The position numbers were made by a program, and so were the translations under genes. A model generated the notes under the pieces. The model searched no databases, was not told the DNA's origin, and saw only the letters and a program-made list of their open reading frames with translations. A DNA stretch of 64,000 nucleotides from UBA4717 sp045580165 (GTDB lineage Bacteria > Bacillota > Clostridia > Oscillospirales > CAG-272), in assembly GCA_045580165.1 (NCBI GenBank), contig JAZNNG010000079.1, forward strand, positions 8,303-72,302, read 5' to 3'. This document shows, in pieces, positions 8,331 through 15,577 of the stretch (the first letter of the stretch is position 1; every line of letters begins with the position of its first letter).

Positions 8331-8542
8331 AATTTCATTCGTGGAGCGGATGCTGTTACTTCTTCACTATTCACTATTACTTATTACCTTCCAAAAATCC
8401 GAGCAAAAGAGAGAAAAGTGAAGAGTGAAGAGGTAATAGTGAAAAAGTAAAAATCCCCGTTCTTACGAACGAGGATTTTTGTGTAAGGACTATAAAAAAG
8501 ATATTTTTGCTGTTTTTGCGTATGACTTTGAACTCTCGTAGT
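8331..8542. other. Intergenic space with MITE-like inverted repeat
   Basis: Imperfect inverted arms at 8356-8388 and 8417-8450 are built from TTCACTATT-type units, like many small AT-rich clostridial repeats. A terminator follows at 8449-8480. No gene is seen. Confidence 0.55.
8449..8480. terminator. Terminator after the TIGR04076 gene
   Basis: A 14-bp stem with one mismatch, 8449-8462 with 8467-8480, flanked by A and T runs, so it can work both ways. It is 63 bp past the stop at 8543. Confidence 0.75.
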
Positions 8543-8875
8543 TCATCGTTTGGATTTTTGGTTATTGTTAATATAGTTTCCGTTTTCATCCCTATTTATA
8601 GGAACAGCGGTAAGGCAAAACCGTAGACAATGGCACGGACAAGGAATTTCTATTCTATATTTTTCTTTCGCACCTCTGTATGTAAAATCTCCGCCACAAC
8701 GAATTACTTCGCACCAAGTAAAAATTTCTGCCATAGCACGAGGACAAAACCCTTGAGGAGTTTCATATTCAAAACGAAAAATGTCTCCCTTTTCTAATCC
8801 GAGTCTGCAATTCTTCGCTTCGCCTTCAATTACTTCTAAATCAAAAGCCCAATCTTCAACAATCCATTTTTTCAT
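8543..8875 (-). CDS. TIGR04076 family protein
   Basis: A 110-residue protein. The family features seen are the opening beta-strand (WAFDLEVIEGEAKNCRLG), the central TPQGFCPRAMAEIFTWCEVI and CGGDFTY, and a C-terminal CPCHCLRFCLTAVPI. The family is small, cysteine-containing and of unknown function; the clustered cysteines (near residues 80-88) suggest metal binding or redox work. The ATG overlaps the stop of the preceding four-helix-bundle gene as ATGA, which implies translational coupling. Confidence 0.8.
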   Translation of the reverse strand: MKKWIVEDWAFDLEVIEGEAKNCRLGLEKGDIFRFEYETPQGFCPRAMAEIFTWCEVIRCGGDFTYRGAKEKYRIEIPCPCHCLRFCLTAVPINRDENGNYINNNQKSKR

Positions 8876-9228
8876 TTACTGTTCTCCTTTGCGGTGTTTA
8901 TAGATGCAATAAGTATTCGTTTGATTTCTAAGCAGTCATCTAACAAGGAATTACTCATTTTATCATCAATATATTCTGACATAAAAAGCAATTTAATCCA
9001 ATATTCTGTTTCGGCGGTTTCTTTTAAAGCTATGTGCATTTTAGAAATGAAGTCCGCTTTACTTTGTCCGTAATTTGCTTCGTTTATGTTTGCACCTATA
9101 CTTGTGCCGCTACGGACTATTTGTTTTGAGATTACGGTTTCTTTTTTGGTTTTAATTAAATGCTGATATAATTTCACAATTCTTGCCGCAAAAGCAATAG
9201 ATTTATCTATAAGCAAATTTTCTTTCAT
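8872..9228 (-). CDS. Four-helix-bundle (S23/IVP-type) protein
   Basis: A 118-residue all-helical protein with the signature of the 23S rRNA intervening-sequence protein family: SKQIVRSGTSIGANINEANY, then KMHIALKETAETEYWIKLL. The related fold is used by Avd proteins of diversity-generating retroelements, but no reverse transcriptase or repeat pair is present. The ATG at 9228 is chosen; the frame could only be extended through a TTG at 9249 that would swallow the ribosome site. Function is unknown, probably nucleic-acid binding. Confidence 0.85.
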   Translation of the reverse strand: MKENLLIDKSIAFAARIVKLYQHLIKTKKETVISKQIVRSGTSIGANINEANYGQSKADFISKMHIALKETAETEYWIKLLFMSEYIDDKMSNSLLDDCLEIKRILIASINTAKENSK

Positions 9229-9250
9229 TAAATACACCGCCCTTTTCAAT

Positions 9251-9279
9251 ATTATAGCAGAAACTTTAGGTTAAATCAA
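9251..9279 (-). promoter_or_regulatory. Promoter of the four-helix-bundle gene
   Basis: TTGATT (9274-9279), a 17-bp spacer and TATAAT (9251-9256) with an extended TGC, 23 bp before the ATG. Confidence 0.75.
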
Positions 9280-9377
9280 TTATTCATTATTCATCAGCGA
9301 AGCGGCTTCACCATTCAATATTCATTGAAAATTCTGTCGAATGAATGATGAATATTGAATAATGAAAAATGAATAAT
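9278..9377. repeat. MITE-like inverted-repeat element
   Basis: About 100 bp with matching ends built from ATTATTCATT and TTCATC units in opposite orientation. It overlaps the -35 of the neighbouring promoter. No coding capacity is seen. Confidence 0.6.
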
Positions 9378-9379
9378 AC

Positions 9380-9423
9380 AAAACGAAAATCCTGCCGACA
9401 AAAATCGACAGGATTTTCGTTTT
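9380..9423 (-). terminator. Terminator of the tRNA operon
   Basis: A 19-bp stem with one mismatch (9380-9398 with 9405-9423) starts at the last base of the tRNA-Tyr CCA end. T-rich sequence follows on the minus strand. Confidence 0.8.
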
Positions 9424-9507
9424 GGTGGGAGCGGGTGGATTCGGACCACCGAAGTCAGTGACAACAGATTTACAGTCTGCCCCCTTTGGCCGCTCGGGAA
9501 CGCTCCC
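9423..9507 (-). tRNA. tRNA-Tyr (GTA)
   Basis: It is 85 nt with an encoded CCA. The acceptor stem is GGGAGCG with CGCTCCC, the anticodon loop CTGTAAA sits in GCAGA/TCTGT, a long class II variable arm is present, and the T arm is GGTGG-TCCGAATC-CACC. It directly abuts tRNA-Thr with no spacer. Confidence 0.95.
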
Positions 9508-9582
9508 TGGAGCTGGTGATCGGAGTCGAACCAACAACCTGCTGATTACAAATCAGCTGCTCTGCCATTGAGCCACACCAGC
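9508..9582 (-). tRNA. tRNA-Thr (TGT)
   Basis: It is 75 nt with an encoded CCA. The acceptor stem is GCTGGTG with CACCAGC, the anticodon arm CTGAT-TTGTAAT-CAG gives anticodon TGT, and the T arm is GTTGG-TTCGACTC-C. It is first in a two-tRNA transcript. Confidence 0.95.
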
Positions 9583-9605
9583 GTCTTTATCCCGACGACT
9601 CCAAT

Positions 9606-9634
9606 AGTATACCAAAACACTTGGGGTTTGTCAA
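9606..9634 (-). promoter_or_regulatory. tRNA operon promoter
   Basis: TTGACA (9629-9634), 17 bp, TATACT (9606-9611), located 24 bp upstream of the tRNA-Thr 5' end. It is a near-consensus stable-RNA promoter. Confidence 0.9.
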
Positions 9635-9669
9635 TACCTTTTTTGATTTTTTTCAAACTTTTTTATCGC

Positions 9670-10614
9670 TCATATTTTGAGTATAAGCTCGGCAACGTAA
9701 AGCACCGCGGGAATGGTAAGCACCGACAGTACCGTAGTGACGCCTACGAGCTGAGCCGCGTACTCGGGCTCGATGTCGAAAAGCTCACCGAACATAGCGG
9801 CGTTGGTGGCGCAGGGAAGCGCGACCATAGTTACCGTAAACATAGTGATAAACGTGTCCGCGCCGAGCAGACGGCATACAACTGCCGCAAGCACGGGGAA
9901 GAATAAGAGCTTTGCAAAGCAGAAGACGTATATCTTTGCGGATTTTAAAAGCGGAACTATCGAGCGTGTAGCGAGGAGTCCGCCTATAATTATCTGAGTC
10001 AGAGGAGTGCACATTGAGCCGAGGTAGTCAAACGCGCCCGTGAGAAACTCGGGCAATACGAAATAGGGCTTGAGCACGTAAAGTATAAGACCTATGATGC
10101 AAGAGGGCGTTCCGTAGTTGATTATCATCTTCTTTGGATTCATTTTAATGTCGTCACGTCCGCGTCCGAGCATATACATACCGTAGCTCCATACGAACAG
10201 GTTGAACGATATCTGATAGAACGCACAGCAAAAAAGTCCCTTTTCGCCGAGCAGAGCGCCGACGACGGGAAGACCGATAAAGCCTGCGTTTGAGAAGATG
10301 ATACAGTAGTTTGTCATCTTGGCTTCGTTTATATTCTTGATGCGCTTGGTGTAGATGGCCGCGAAAACGGCAAGCACGCCGTGGCAGACTATACCGAGAA
10401 GGAGAGTTCCGAAGCCGAGCGCGAGATTTTCACTCGAGTACTCGGTGCTCAGTATCGCCGTGAGTATAAGAAACGGCTGAGCTATCTTGACGACGAAGCC
10501 CGAAAGCTTTTTTGAAAAGTCTGCATCTATTATGCCCACCTTGCGTCCGACAAATCCTGCAACACAGATGAGAAATAATGTAAGCATTGTTTTGAAAACG
10601 AGTAAAATGGTCAT
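9670..10614 (-). CDS. AEC family transporter (auxin efflux carrier/malonate permease type)
   Basis: A 314-residue membrane protein with about ten helices in two halves. The AEC features are the N-terminal helix LVFKTMLTLFLICVAGFVGR, the crossover segment IIFSNAGFIGLPVVGALLG, then LTQIIIGGLLA in the second half and VALPCATNAAMFGELF near the end. The family exports or exchanges organic anions; the substrate is unknown. It lies 13 bp after the uracil-DNA glycosylase gene and probably shares its promoter at 11223-11251. AAAGGTG precedes the ATG at 10614. Confidence 0.9.
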   Translation of the reverse strand: MTILLVFKTMLTLFLICVAGFVGRKVGIIDADFSKKLSGFVVKIAQPFLILTAILSTEYSSENLALGFGTLLLGIVCHGVLAVFAAIYTKRIKNINEAKMTNYCIIFSNAGFIGLPVVGALLGEKGLFCCAFYQISFNLFVWSYGMYMLGRGRDDIKMNPKKMIINYGTPSCIIGLILYVLKPYFVLPEFLTGAFDYLGSMCTPLTQIIIGGLLATRSIVPLLKSAKIYVFCFAKLLFFPVLAAVVCRLLGADTFITMFTVTMVALPCATNAAMFGELFDIEPEYAAQLVGVTTVLSVLTIPAVLYVAELILKI

Positions 10615-10627
10615 AAGAAAGCACCTT

Positions 10628-11179
10628 TTATGTCAAGCTGTCATAAATTTCCTTGATTTTTTTCATATCCTCGAGCATATCCTCGCGCTTGGTGGGGTCT
10701 CTGAGGAGCGCTGACGGATGATAAACCGCACACATCTTTATTTTTCCGCGGTCATACCACACACCGTGGTCACGGGTAATGCGGAAATCGGGCTTGATGA
10801 GCCTTTTTGCCGCGACTCTGCCGAGACACACGATAATTTTAGGTGAGATCTCGCGCACCTGAGCGCGAAGGTGGTAAAGACACGCGTCCTCTTCCTCGGG
10901 GAGAGGGTCGCGGTTTCTCGGGGGTCTGCATTTTAATATGTTTGCTATATACACCTTGTCCCGTTCTATACCGACGTACTCAAGGTATCTGTCGAAAAGC
11001 TGACCTGCGGGACCGACGAAGGGAATACCCGACTCGTCCTCCTTTTCACCCGGCGCTTCACCGATGAACATAAGGTCGGCACTTTGGCTTCCGACACCGT
11101 AAACGAGATTGGTACGGGTCTTGTAGAGAGGACACGCCGTACATTCGGCGCATTTGCTTTTTAGCTCGTCTAAGCTCAC
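10628..11179 (-). CDS. Family 4 uracil-DNA glycosylase
   Basis: The enzyme removes uracil from DNA and starts base excision repair. The 183 residues match the iron-sulfur UDG family. The four cluster cysteines are C13, C16, C84 and C100 with the expected C-x2-C and C-x15-C spacing. The catalytic block is GEAPGEKEDESGIPFVGPAG at about residues 40-59, and HPSALLRDP near residue 154 is the C-terminal motif. The start is a GTG at 11179 with AAAGGTG nine bases upstream. It is first gene of a two-gene unit with the AEC transporter. Confidence 0.92.
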   Translation of the reverse strand: MSLDELKSKCAECTACPLYKTRTNLVYGVGSQSADLMFIGEAPGEKEDESGIPFVGPAGQLFDRYLEYVGIERDKVYIANILKCRPPRNRDPLPEEEDACLYHLRAQVREISPKIIVCLGRVAAKRLIKPDFRITRDHGVWYDRGKIKMCAVYHPSALLRDPTKREDMLEDMKKIKEIYDSLT

Positions 11180-11222
11180 TTACGGTCACACCTTTCCGCT
11201 ACATAGAATGGGGTACGTATAT

Positions 11223-11251
11223 ATTATAAACTTAAACTCTCACTAATGCAA
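11223..11251 (-). promoter_or_regulatory. Promoter of the UDG/AEC operon
   Basis: TTGCAT (11246-11251), 17 bp, TATAAT (11223-11228) on the minus strand, 43 bp before the GTG start. Confidence 0.75.
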
Positions 11252-11352
11252 TAGATAAAAGCAATAGAAAGTGTAGCTTTTTCGGGGGTATTGTATGTTA
11301 AAAGCGATTGCTTTGGGTGGGTATCCTATGCTTGATGGGGGAGTTTTAGTGA

Positions 11353-11955
11353 CTATCCCCCTAATTTTTCAACCGCCCTCTCACCTATTAAAAGCTTACA
11401 ATGCTCGTGTATGTACGCCTCGGTTATCTTGCCGCCGATCTTCTTGCCATAGTCCGCGAGCCTGCAAAGCTCACCCGTCAGATTAATACCGCAGGTGTCA
11501 TCCTCCAAAAACAGATAATACCGTCCCATATCCTCGTACAGACGGCTGTTGTACGCGTACCCGTCGGCGAGCAAAAGACGGCACGCGTCAATAGTATCGG
11601 TGATCCCCTCGAAAACGAAAATAACATTATCAAGCCACTTCTTGACACTCACTCTCGTACTCTCACGCCCGCCCTTTGTGTTATCCGTGGGCACAGTCTC
11701 ATCTCCTTTGCCGGAAAGCCTCGTCAAGTAAACCTCGCATCCGCCGTCCCTCGACGGATACACCTGCAAAATTGATTTTCCCGTTACCGTATCGAAGCCG
11801 GTCTCGGACTTTATATCCTCAAGCACTCTGGAAAACGCCTCTCTTACGGCGTTCCCCGTATGACCGAGTGAATACATTTTTATATCGTAGTAGTCCATAT
11901 CCTCACGGGTCAGCATAATTTTCATTTTCTCGGAGTTTATCATAATAAGCTCCAT
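11353..11955 (-). CDS. mecA: MecA-type ClpC adaptor protein
   Basis: A 200-residue adaptor that in Bacillota delivers substrates to ClpCP. The N-terminal part has the MecA opening (KMKIMLTREDMDYYDIKMYS) and the C-terminal half has the substrate/ClpC-binding domain pattern (VIFVFEGITDTIDACRLLLA, then YNSRLYEDMGRYYLFLE, then ITEAYIHEHCKLLIGERAV). The acidic linker of B. subtilis MecA is short here. It is monocistronic, with its own promoter at 11991-12020. No terminator is visible downstream. Confidence 0.85.
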   Translation of the reverse strand: MELIMINSEKMKIMLTREDMDYYDIKMYSLGHTGNAVREAFSRVLEDIKSETGFDTVTGKSILQVYPSRDGGCEVYLTRLSGKGDETVPTDNTKGGRESTRVSVKKWLDNVIFVFEGITDTIDACRLLLADGYAYNSRLYEDMGRYYLFLEDDTCGINLTGELCRLADYGKKIGGKITEAYIHEHCKLLIGERAVEKLGG

Positions 11956-11990
11956 AACAGTCTCCAGTTCATTAAAAACAGTACAATAAC

Positions 11991-12020
11991 ATTATAAGCG
12001 AAAGCACCCCCGTTTGTCAC
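11991..12020 (-). promoter_or_regulatory. Promoter of the mecA-like gene
   Basis: GTGACA (12015-12020), an 18-bp spacer and TATAAT (11991-11996) on the minus strand. Confidence 0.65.
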
Positions 12021-12053
12021 CACACAATATTTGGCTTTTTCCCTTTAAAAAAT

Positions 12054-12081
12054 AAATCCCACGGCAGAGGCCGTGAGATTT
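12054..12081 (-). terminator. Terminator of the DUF6062-like gene
   Basis: A stem of 12 positions with one mismatch (12054-12065 with 12070-12081, loop AGAG) is followed on the minus strand by a T-rich tail, 39 bp past the stop. Confidence 0.8.
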
Positions 12082-12120
12082 ACATAAACGTGTTGACACC
12101 CGGTGCGCGAAATGATAAAA

Positions 12121-12831
12121 TTAAGACTGTGAATCGGTCTCGTCGCCGCACAGGAATTTTATCGAGCGCTCGACGCTGTCCTTGGAGTTGCCCCAGGGCT
12201 CGTCCTCGTAGCGGTAGTCGAACTTTTTTATAAAATGCTTGACGTCGAGGCGGAGCGAGTCCATATAATCGAACGTCACCCTTGACGCGGCGTCGTAGAA
12301 GGCAGAGTAGGTCTTTTTCTGCATCTTCGCCTTTGCAAGCGCCGTCAGACGGTTGAAGTGAGGCAGACAGAAATAAGGCTGCTTTGAAAGCTTCTTTTCA
12401 AATTCCGAGTCGCGCTCGTAGAGATATATGGCGGTCTCAAGCATTTTAGTCAGCGAAAACTCGATCCTGTCGCAGACGTAACAGCTTTTCTCAAGCTCGC
12501 TGATACGGCGTCTGGCGTTGTCGCCCGCAGGCGCAAGGCTTATAAGCTTTTTCGCGGTGTCATCCTTGAGCTCGTCCATGTGACTCTCAAGCATAAGCGC
12601 GAGTCCGAGACGGTTTTTACGGGTGAACATCATATCGTAGTGACTGCGGCAGAAGCCGAGCTTGTTGGTCTTGATTCTGATGTCGGGCTCCATCATGGAC
12701 GCGCCGAGAATTATGTCGAGATTGTCATTCTGAAGCTTTTTGTAGAGCGCGCAGAACGGACATCCGCACTCGGGGGATTCTGCGGACTTGTCAAATGCTT
12801 CGTTGACGGGAATGGTATATATCTGTTCCAT
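12121..12831 (-). CDS. DUF6062-like cysteine-rich protein
   Basis: A 236-residue soluble protein. Four cysteine or histidine sites recur through it: CGCPFC at residues 22-27, GFCRSHYD near 60, CYVCDRI near 117 and YFCLPHFNRL near 152. The pattern suggests two zinc or iron-sulfur sites. It resembles the clostridial DUF6062 family, whose role is unknown. It is monocistronic with a clear promoter (12862-12890), and CGGAGCTTATT precedes the ATG. Confidence 0.75.
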   Translation of the reverse strand: MEQIYTIPVNEAFDKSAESPECGCPFCALYKKLQNDNLDIILGASMMEPDIRIKTNKLGFCRSHYDMMFTRKNRLGLALMLESHMDELKDDTAKKLISLAPAGDNARRRISELEKSCYVCDRIEFSLTKMLETAIYLYERDSEFEKKLSKQPYFCLPHFNRLTALAKAKMQKKTYSAFYDAASRVTFDYMDSLRLDVKHFIKKFDYRYEDEPWGNSKDSVERSIKFLCGDETDSQS

Positions 12832-12861
12832 AATAAGCTCCGTTTCGGTTTATTTACCTAA

Positions 12862-12890
12862 AGTATAACATCCTTTTGATATAAAGTCAA
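12862..12890 (-). promoter_or_regulatory. Promoter of the DUF6062-like gene
   Basis: TTGACT (12885-12890), 17 bp, TATACT (12862-12867) on the minus strand. Confidence 0.8.
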
Positions 12891-12914
12891 ATTTTTCTTT
12901 TTGGAAGTGGATTT

Positions 12915-13811
12915 ATGAATACAATAATCAAAAATATACGCGTCAGCGAGGGACATGCGGACGGCGTGCCGCACGTCAGAGTGGAGGGACTCTTGCACTT
13001 TGACGTCGCGCAGATATTCGACTGCGGTCAGGCGTTCAGATTTCTTCCCGTGACCGCGCACGGTAACGGCTTTGCCGTGGGCGGCGTCGCATACGGAAAA
13101 TACGTTGAATTTTCGCAGTCGGGCGACGTGCTTACAATACGCAATTCAACCCTCTCGGACTATGAAAAAATATGGAAGCATTATCTCTCGCTCGACGTGG
13201 ATTACGGCGAGATACAACGCGACCTCAGGGCGCGCTTTGACAGTGAGGTTTTTGAAAAAGCACTCGAGGTGGGTGACGGCATACGTATCTTACGGCAGGA
13301 GCCGTGGGAATGCGTCTGCTCGTTTATAATCTCGCAGAACAATAACATCCCACGTATCAGGAAAATTATAGAAGCCCTCTCCCAAAAATACGGCGAATCC
13401 GTTGAATTTGAGGGTAAAACACACTATGCATTTCCGACACCCGAGGAACTCGTGACCGCGGGAGCAGACGGGATTTTCAATCTCAGAACGGGTTTTCGGG
13501 CAAAGTACATATACGACGCGGCGAGAATGGTAGCGTCGGGCGAGCTTGACCTTGCGCGCCTCTTTGAGCTTGATACGGAAAGCGCGCTCACCGAGCTTTG
13601 CAGAGTAAAGGGAATAGGACCCAAGGTGGCGTCCTGCGCGCTACTGTTTGCGTTTGAAAAATACGATGCCTTCCCCGTGGACGTGTGGGTGAAAAAGATA
13701 CTCGAAAAATATTTCCCCGAGGGACTCGATATAAAGTCACTCGGCGATTATGCAGGCATCGCCCAACAGTACCTGTTCTTCTACGAGAGATACGTCGTCG
13801 GGGGCAAGTGA
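12915..13811 (+). CDS. ogg: 8-oxoguanine DNA glycosylase/AP lyase (OGG1 type)
   Basis: It excises 8-oxoguanine from DNA. The 298 residues show an N-terminal OGG domain (FDCGQAFRF, the typical entry), the helix-hairpin-helix VKGIGPKVASCALLFAF, the nucleophilic lysine in GFRAKYIYDAARM and the catalytic aspartate in FPVDVWVKK. This is the eukaryote-like OGG1 class common in Clostridia, not MutM. It is divergent from the DUF6062-like gene, transcribed alone, and ends at a strong terminator. Confidence 0.92.
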   Translation: MNTIIKNIRVSEGHADGVPHVRVEGLLHFDVAQIFDCGQAFRFLPVTAHGNGFAVGGVAYGKYVEFSQSGDVLTIRNSTLSDYEKIWKHYLSLDVDYGEIQRDLRARFDSEVFEKALEVGDGIRILRQEPWECVCSFIISQNNNIPRIRKIIEALSQKYGESVEFEGKTHYAFPTPEELVTAGADGIFNLRTGFRAKYIYDAARMVASGELDLARLFELDTESALTELCRVKGIGPKVASCALLFAFEKYDAFPVDVWVKKILEKYFPEGLDIKSLGDYAGIAQQYLFFYERYVVGGK

Positions 13812-13862
13812 ATAAAAAAACGCGTTGCCCTCTGCTCTGCATTCTTAGCGGAGAAATCACAA

Positions 13863-13896
13863 ACACCACCAAGGAATTTCTTTGGTGGTGTTTTTG
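13863..13896 (+). terminator. Terminator of the OGG gene
   Basis: A 10-bp perfect stem ACACCACCAA (13863-13872) with TTGGTGGTGT (13882-13891), followed by TTTTT. Confidence 0.85.
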
Positions 13897-14084
13897 TGTT
13901 GGAGCGAACTTACTAAAGCATCCCTTTGCACAAGGGAGCCTTATACGCGCCGTTCCTCTGCGGATAGTGGGTTCGGGCTTCTGCCCGATAGCGCGGACTG
14001 CCACGCGCTATGCTTGCCCCGGACGTAAGCGTCGGGAAAGCGGAAACACAAGTGTTGGTTGAGTCGTAAACAACCATTTGATAA

Positions 14085-14112
14085 TTGTTTTTTCATAAAT
14101 ATATGCTATAAT
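14085..14112 (+). promoter_or_regulatory. Promoter of the XRE regulator
   Basis: TTGTTT (14085-14090), a 16-bp spacer ending in TGC, and TATAAT (14107-14112). A CACCGGTG palindrome lies just downstream and could be an autoregulatory site. Confidence 0.7.
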
Positions 14113-14151
14113 ATAATTACACCGGTGATAACTATTTGAGGAGAAACTTTT

Positions 14152-15318
14152 ATGCAACTTAATTTAGGCAATAAAATCAGAGAACTTCGCAGACGTGATG
14201 GACGCACACAAGACAATCTTGCAGAAGCACTCGGCGTAACCGCGCAAGCTGTCTCTCGTTGGGAGTCGAGTGGTAGTTATCCCGATATGGAAATAATTCC
14301 TGCTATCGCAAACTATTTTCATGTATCCATTGATGAACTGTTCGGGTATCACGATGAGCGAGAAGAAAAAATCAAAACTATTCTTGATAATGCCACCAAA
14401 ACACTTACAAAGCAAGGATTTACAATGTATCAAGGTAGTTTGTCCGAGGATGTAGAAGAATGTATTAATATGCTTCGTTCGGCTGCTGAAGAATTTCCGA
14501 ATGAACCTAAAATTCTCTTGAAACTTGTGCAAGCGCTTCAGATGTGGGGGTGGAATAAATACGGAGCCAAAGGACATCGCGACGATTCGTCCGGTATCAT
14601 AGAAGACGATGTTGATTACAACTCTCAAAATACATATTGGCAGGAAGCAGTCCGAGTATCTGAAAAGCTCTTGAAATTAAATCCATCTTCTGAAGATCGT
14701 GAAATTGCCATTCGTCAAATAACGCCGCTTTATTGCAGAATGGGTGAATATGAAAAAGCGAAGGCTCTTGCCAACGAACAAAATTCGATTGTTATATCAA
14801 AAGAAGTCTTGTTACCCAAGGCAACAGTAGGTGAAGAAAGAGCAAGATATCAAGGCGAAAAAATTATGGCACTTCTTTCAAATCTTAGATTTGCCATTTC
14901 CGAATCTGTAGCATTGAGACCTGCGATATCATCTTCTGAATACGGAAGACAGATACTTTTGGCGGTTATTCAGCTTTACGATACCGTATTTGTTGATGGT
15001 AGATGTGGAAGTTGGCATTGGGACATCGGCCAGTTATATTTGACTTTGGCTCATTATGAAATGGACAACGATGGCAGTATGGAAAAGGTTCTCAATTATT
15101 TTGATAGGGGCTTTGATCATTGCAAAGAATATAATCGCATCTATAACGAAGGTGAATATCAATATTCCGCACCATTGATATCTGCGTTACCCAAGATAGC
15201 CAAGGGTGATCTTAAACCTTTCGGAGACGATTTTTGGGAAAAGGAACTCAAAACATTTCATAAAAATGTTGTTGTGGAAATTCGAAAAAACCCCAAATAT
15301 TCCGAATGCTTTGAATAA
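14152..15318 (+). CDS. XRE family transcriptional regulator with long C-terminal helical domain
   Basis: A 388-residue protein. Residues 5-65 are a helix-turn-helix domain: IRELRRRDGRTQDNLAEALG, then VTAQAVSRWESSGSYPDM. The rest is all-helical and TPR-like (ECINMLRSAAEEFPNEPKIL, YEKAKALANEQNSI, then repeated amphipathic helices), probably for peptide or protein sensing. AT content and codon use differ from the exporter genes downstream. GAGGAGAAACTTTT precedes the ATG. It lies 260 bp upstream of the ABC exporter unit behind two terminators, so any control of that unit would be in trans. Confidence 0.88.
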   Translation: MQLNLGNKIRELRRRDGRTQDNLAEALGVTAQAVSRWESSGSYPDMEIIPAIANYFHVSIDELFGYHDEREEKIKTILDNATKTLTKQGFTMYQGSLSEDVEECINMLRSAAEEFPNEPKILLKLVQALQMWGWNKYGAKGHRDDSSGIIEDDVDYNSQNTYWQEAVRVSEKLLKLNPSSEDREIAIRQITPLYCRMGEYEKAKALANEQNSIVISKEVLLPKATVGEERARYQGEKIMALLSNLRFAISESVALRPAISSSEYGRQILLAVIQLYDTVFVDGRCGSWHWDIGQLYLTLAHYEMDNDGSMEKVLNYFDRGFDHCKEYNRIYNEGEYQYSAPLISALPKIAKGDLKPFGDDFWEKELKTFHKNVVVEIRKNPKYSECFE

Positions 15319-15324
15319 TCCCTC

Positions 15325-15350
15325 GCCCCGCCTCGCGCGGGGCTTTTCTT
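15325..15350 (+). terminator. Terminator 1 of the XRE gene
   Basis: GC-rich hairpin GCCCCGC...GCGGGGC (15325-15343) followed by TTTTCTTT. Confidence 0.8.
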
Positions 15351-15371
15351 TGCTTTCTGCATATCCAAAAA

Positions 15372-15405
15372 AGCCACCACGAAAACCGTGGTGGCTAATT
15401 TTATT
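15372..15405 (+). terminator. Terminator 2, tandem
   Basis: AGCCACCACG (15372-15381) pairs with CGTGGTGGCT (15387-15396) and is followed by a T-rich tail. It reinforces separation from the exporter operon. Confidence 0.7.
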
Positions 15406-15515
15406 TTACCGCTAATTTTGCAGTGGCTCGGCGACGCGTTTTTTACTCTTCAAGGACTAACAGCTTGCTTTTTTGTAAATTATTCGTATTTTCTGCGTGA
15501 TTGTCAAAAATGTCC

Positions 15516-15544
15516 TTGTAATTACAAATATTATGTAGTATAAT
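15516..15544 (+). promoter_or_regulatory. Promoter of the exporter/DUF1854 operon
   Basis: TTGTAA (15516-15521), 17 bp, TATAAT (15539-15544), 34 bp before the ATG. Confidence 0.75.
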
Positions 15545-15577
15545 TTAGACGTAAAACTATGCCTAACGGAGATTTTT

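Larger units (their letters stand above)
13812..14151. other. Intergenic space: terminator, palindrome-rich repeat, promoter
   Basis: After the terminator at 13863-13896 lies a stretch (about 13900-14060) of stacked short palindromes, including ATAGCGCG/CGCGCTAT and TCGGGC/GCCCGA, typical of small interspersed repeats. No convincing gene is seen. The XRE promoter is at 14085-14112. Confidence 0.6.

Noticed and set aside
8872..9228. The four-helix-bundle protein as Avd of a diversity-generating retroelement
   Set aside because: No reverse transcriptase gene and no template/variable repeat pair were seen in the neighbourhood.
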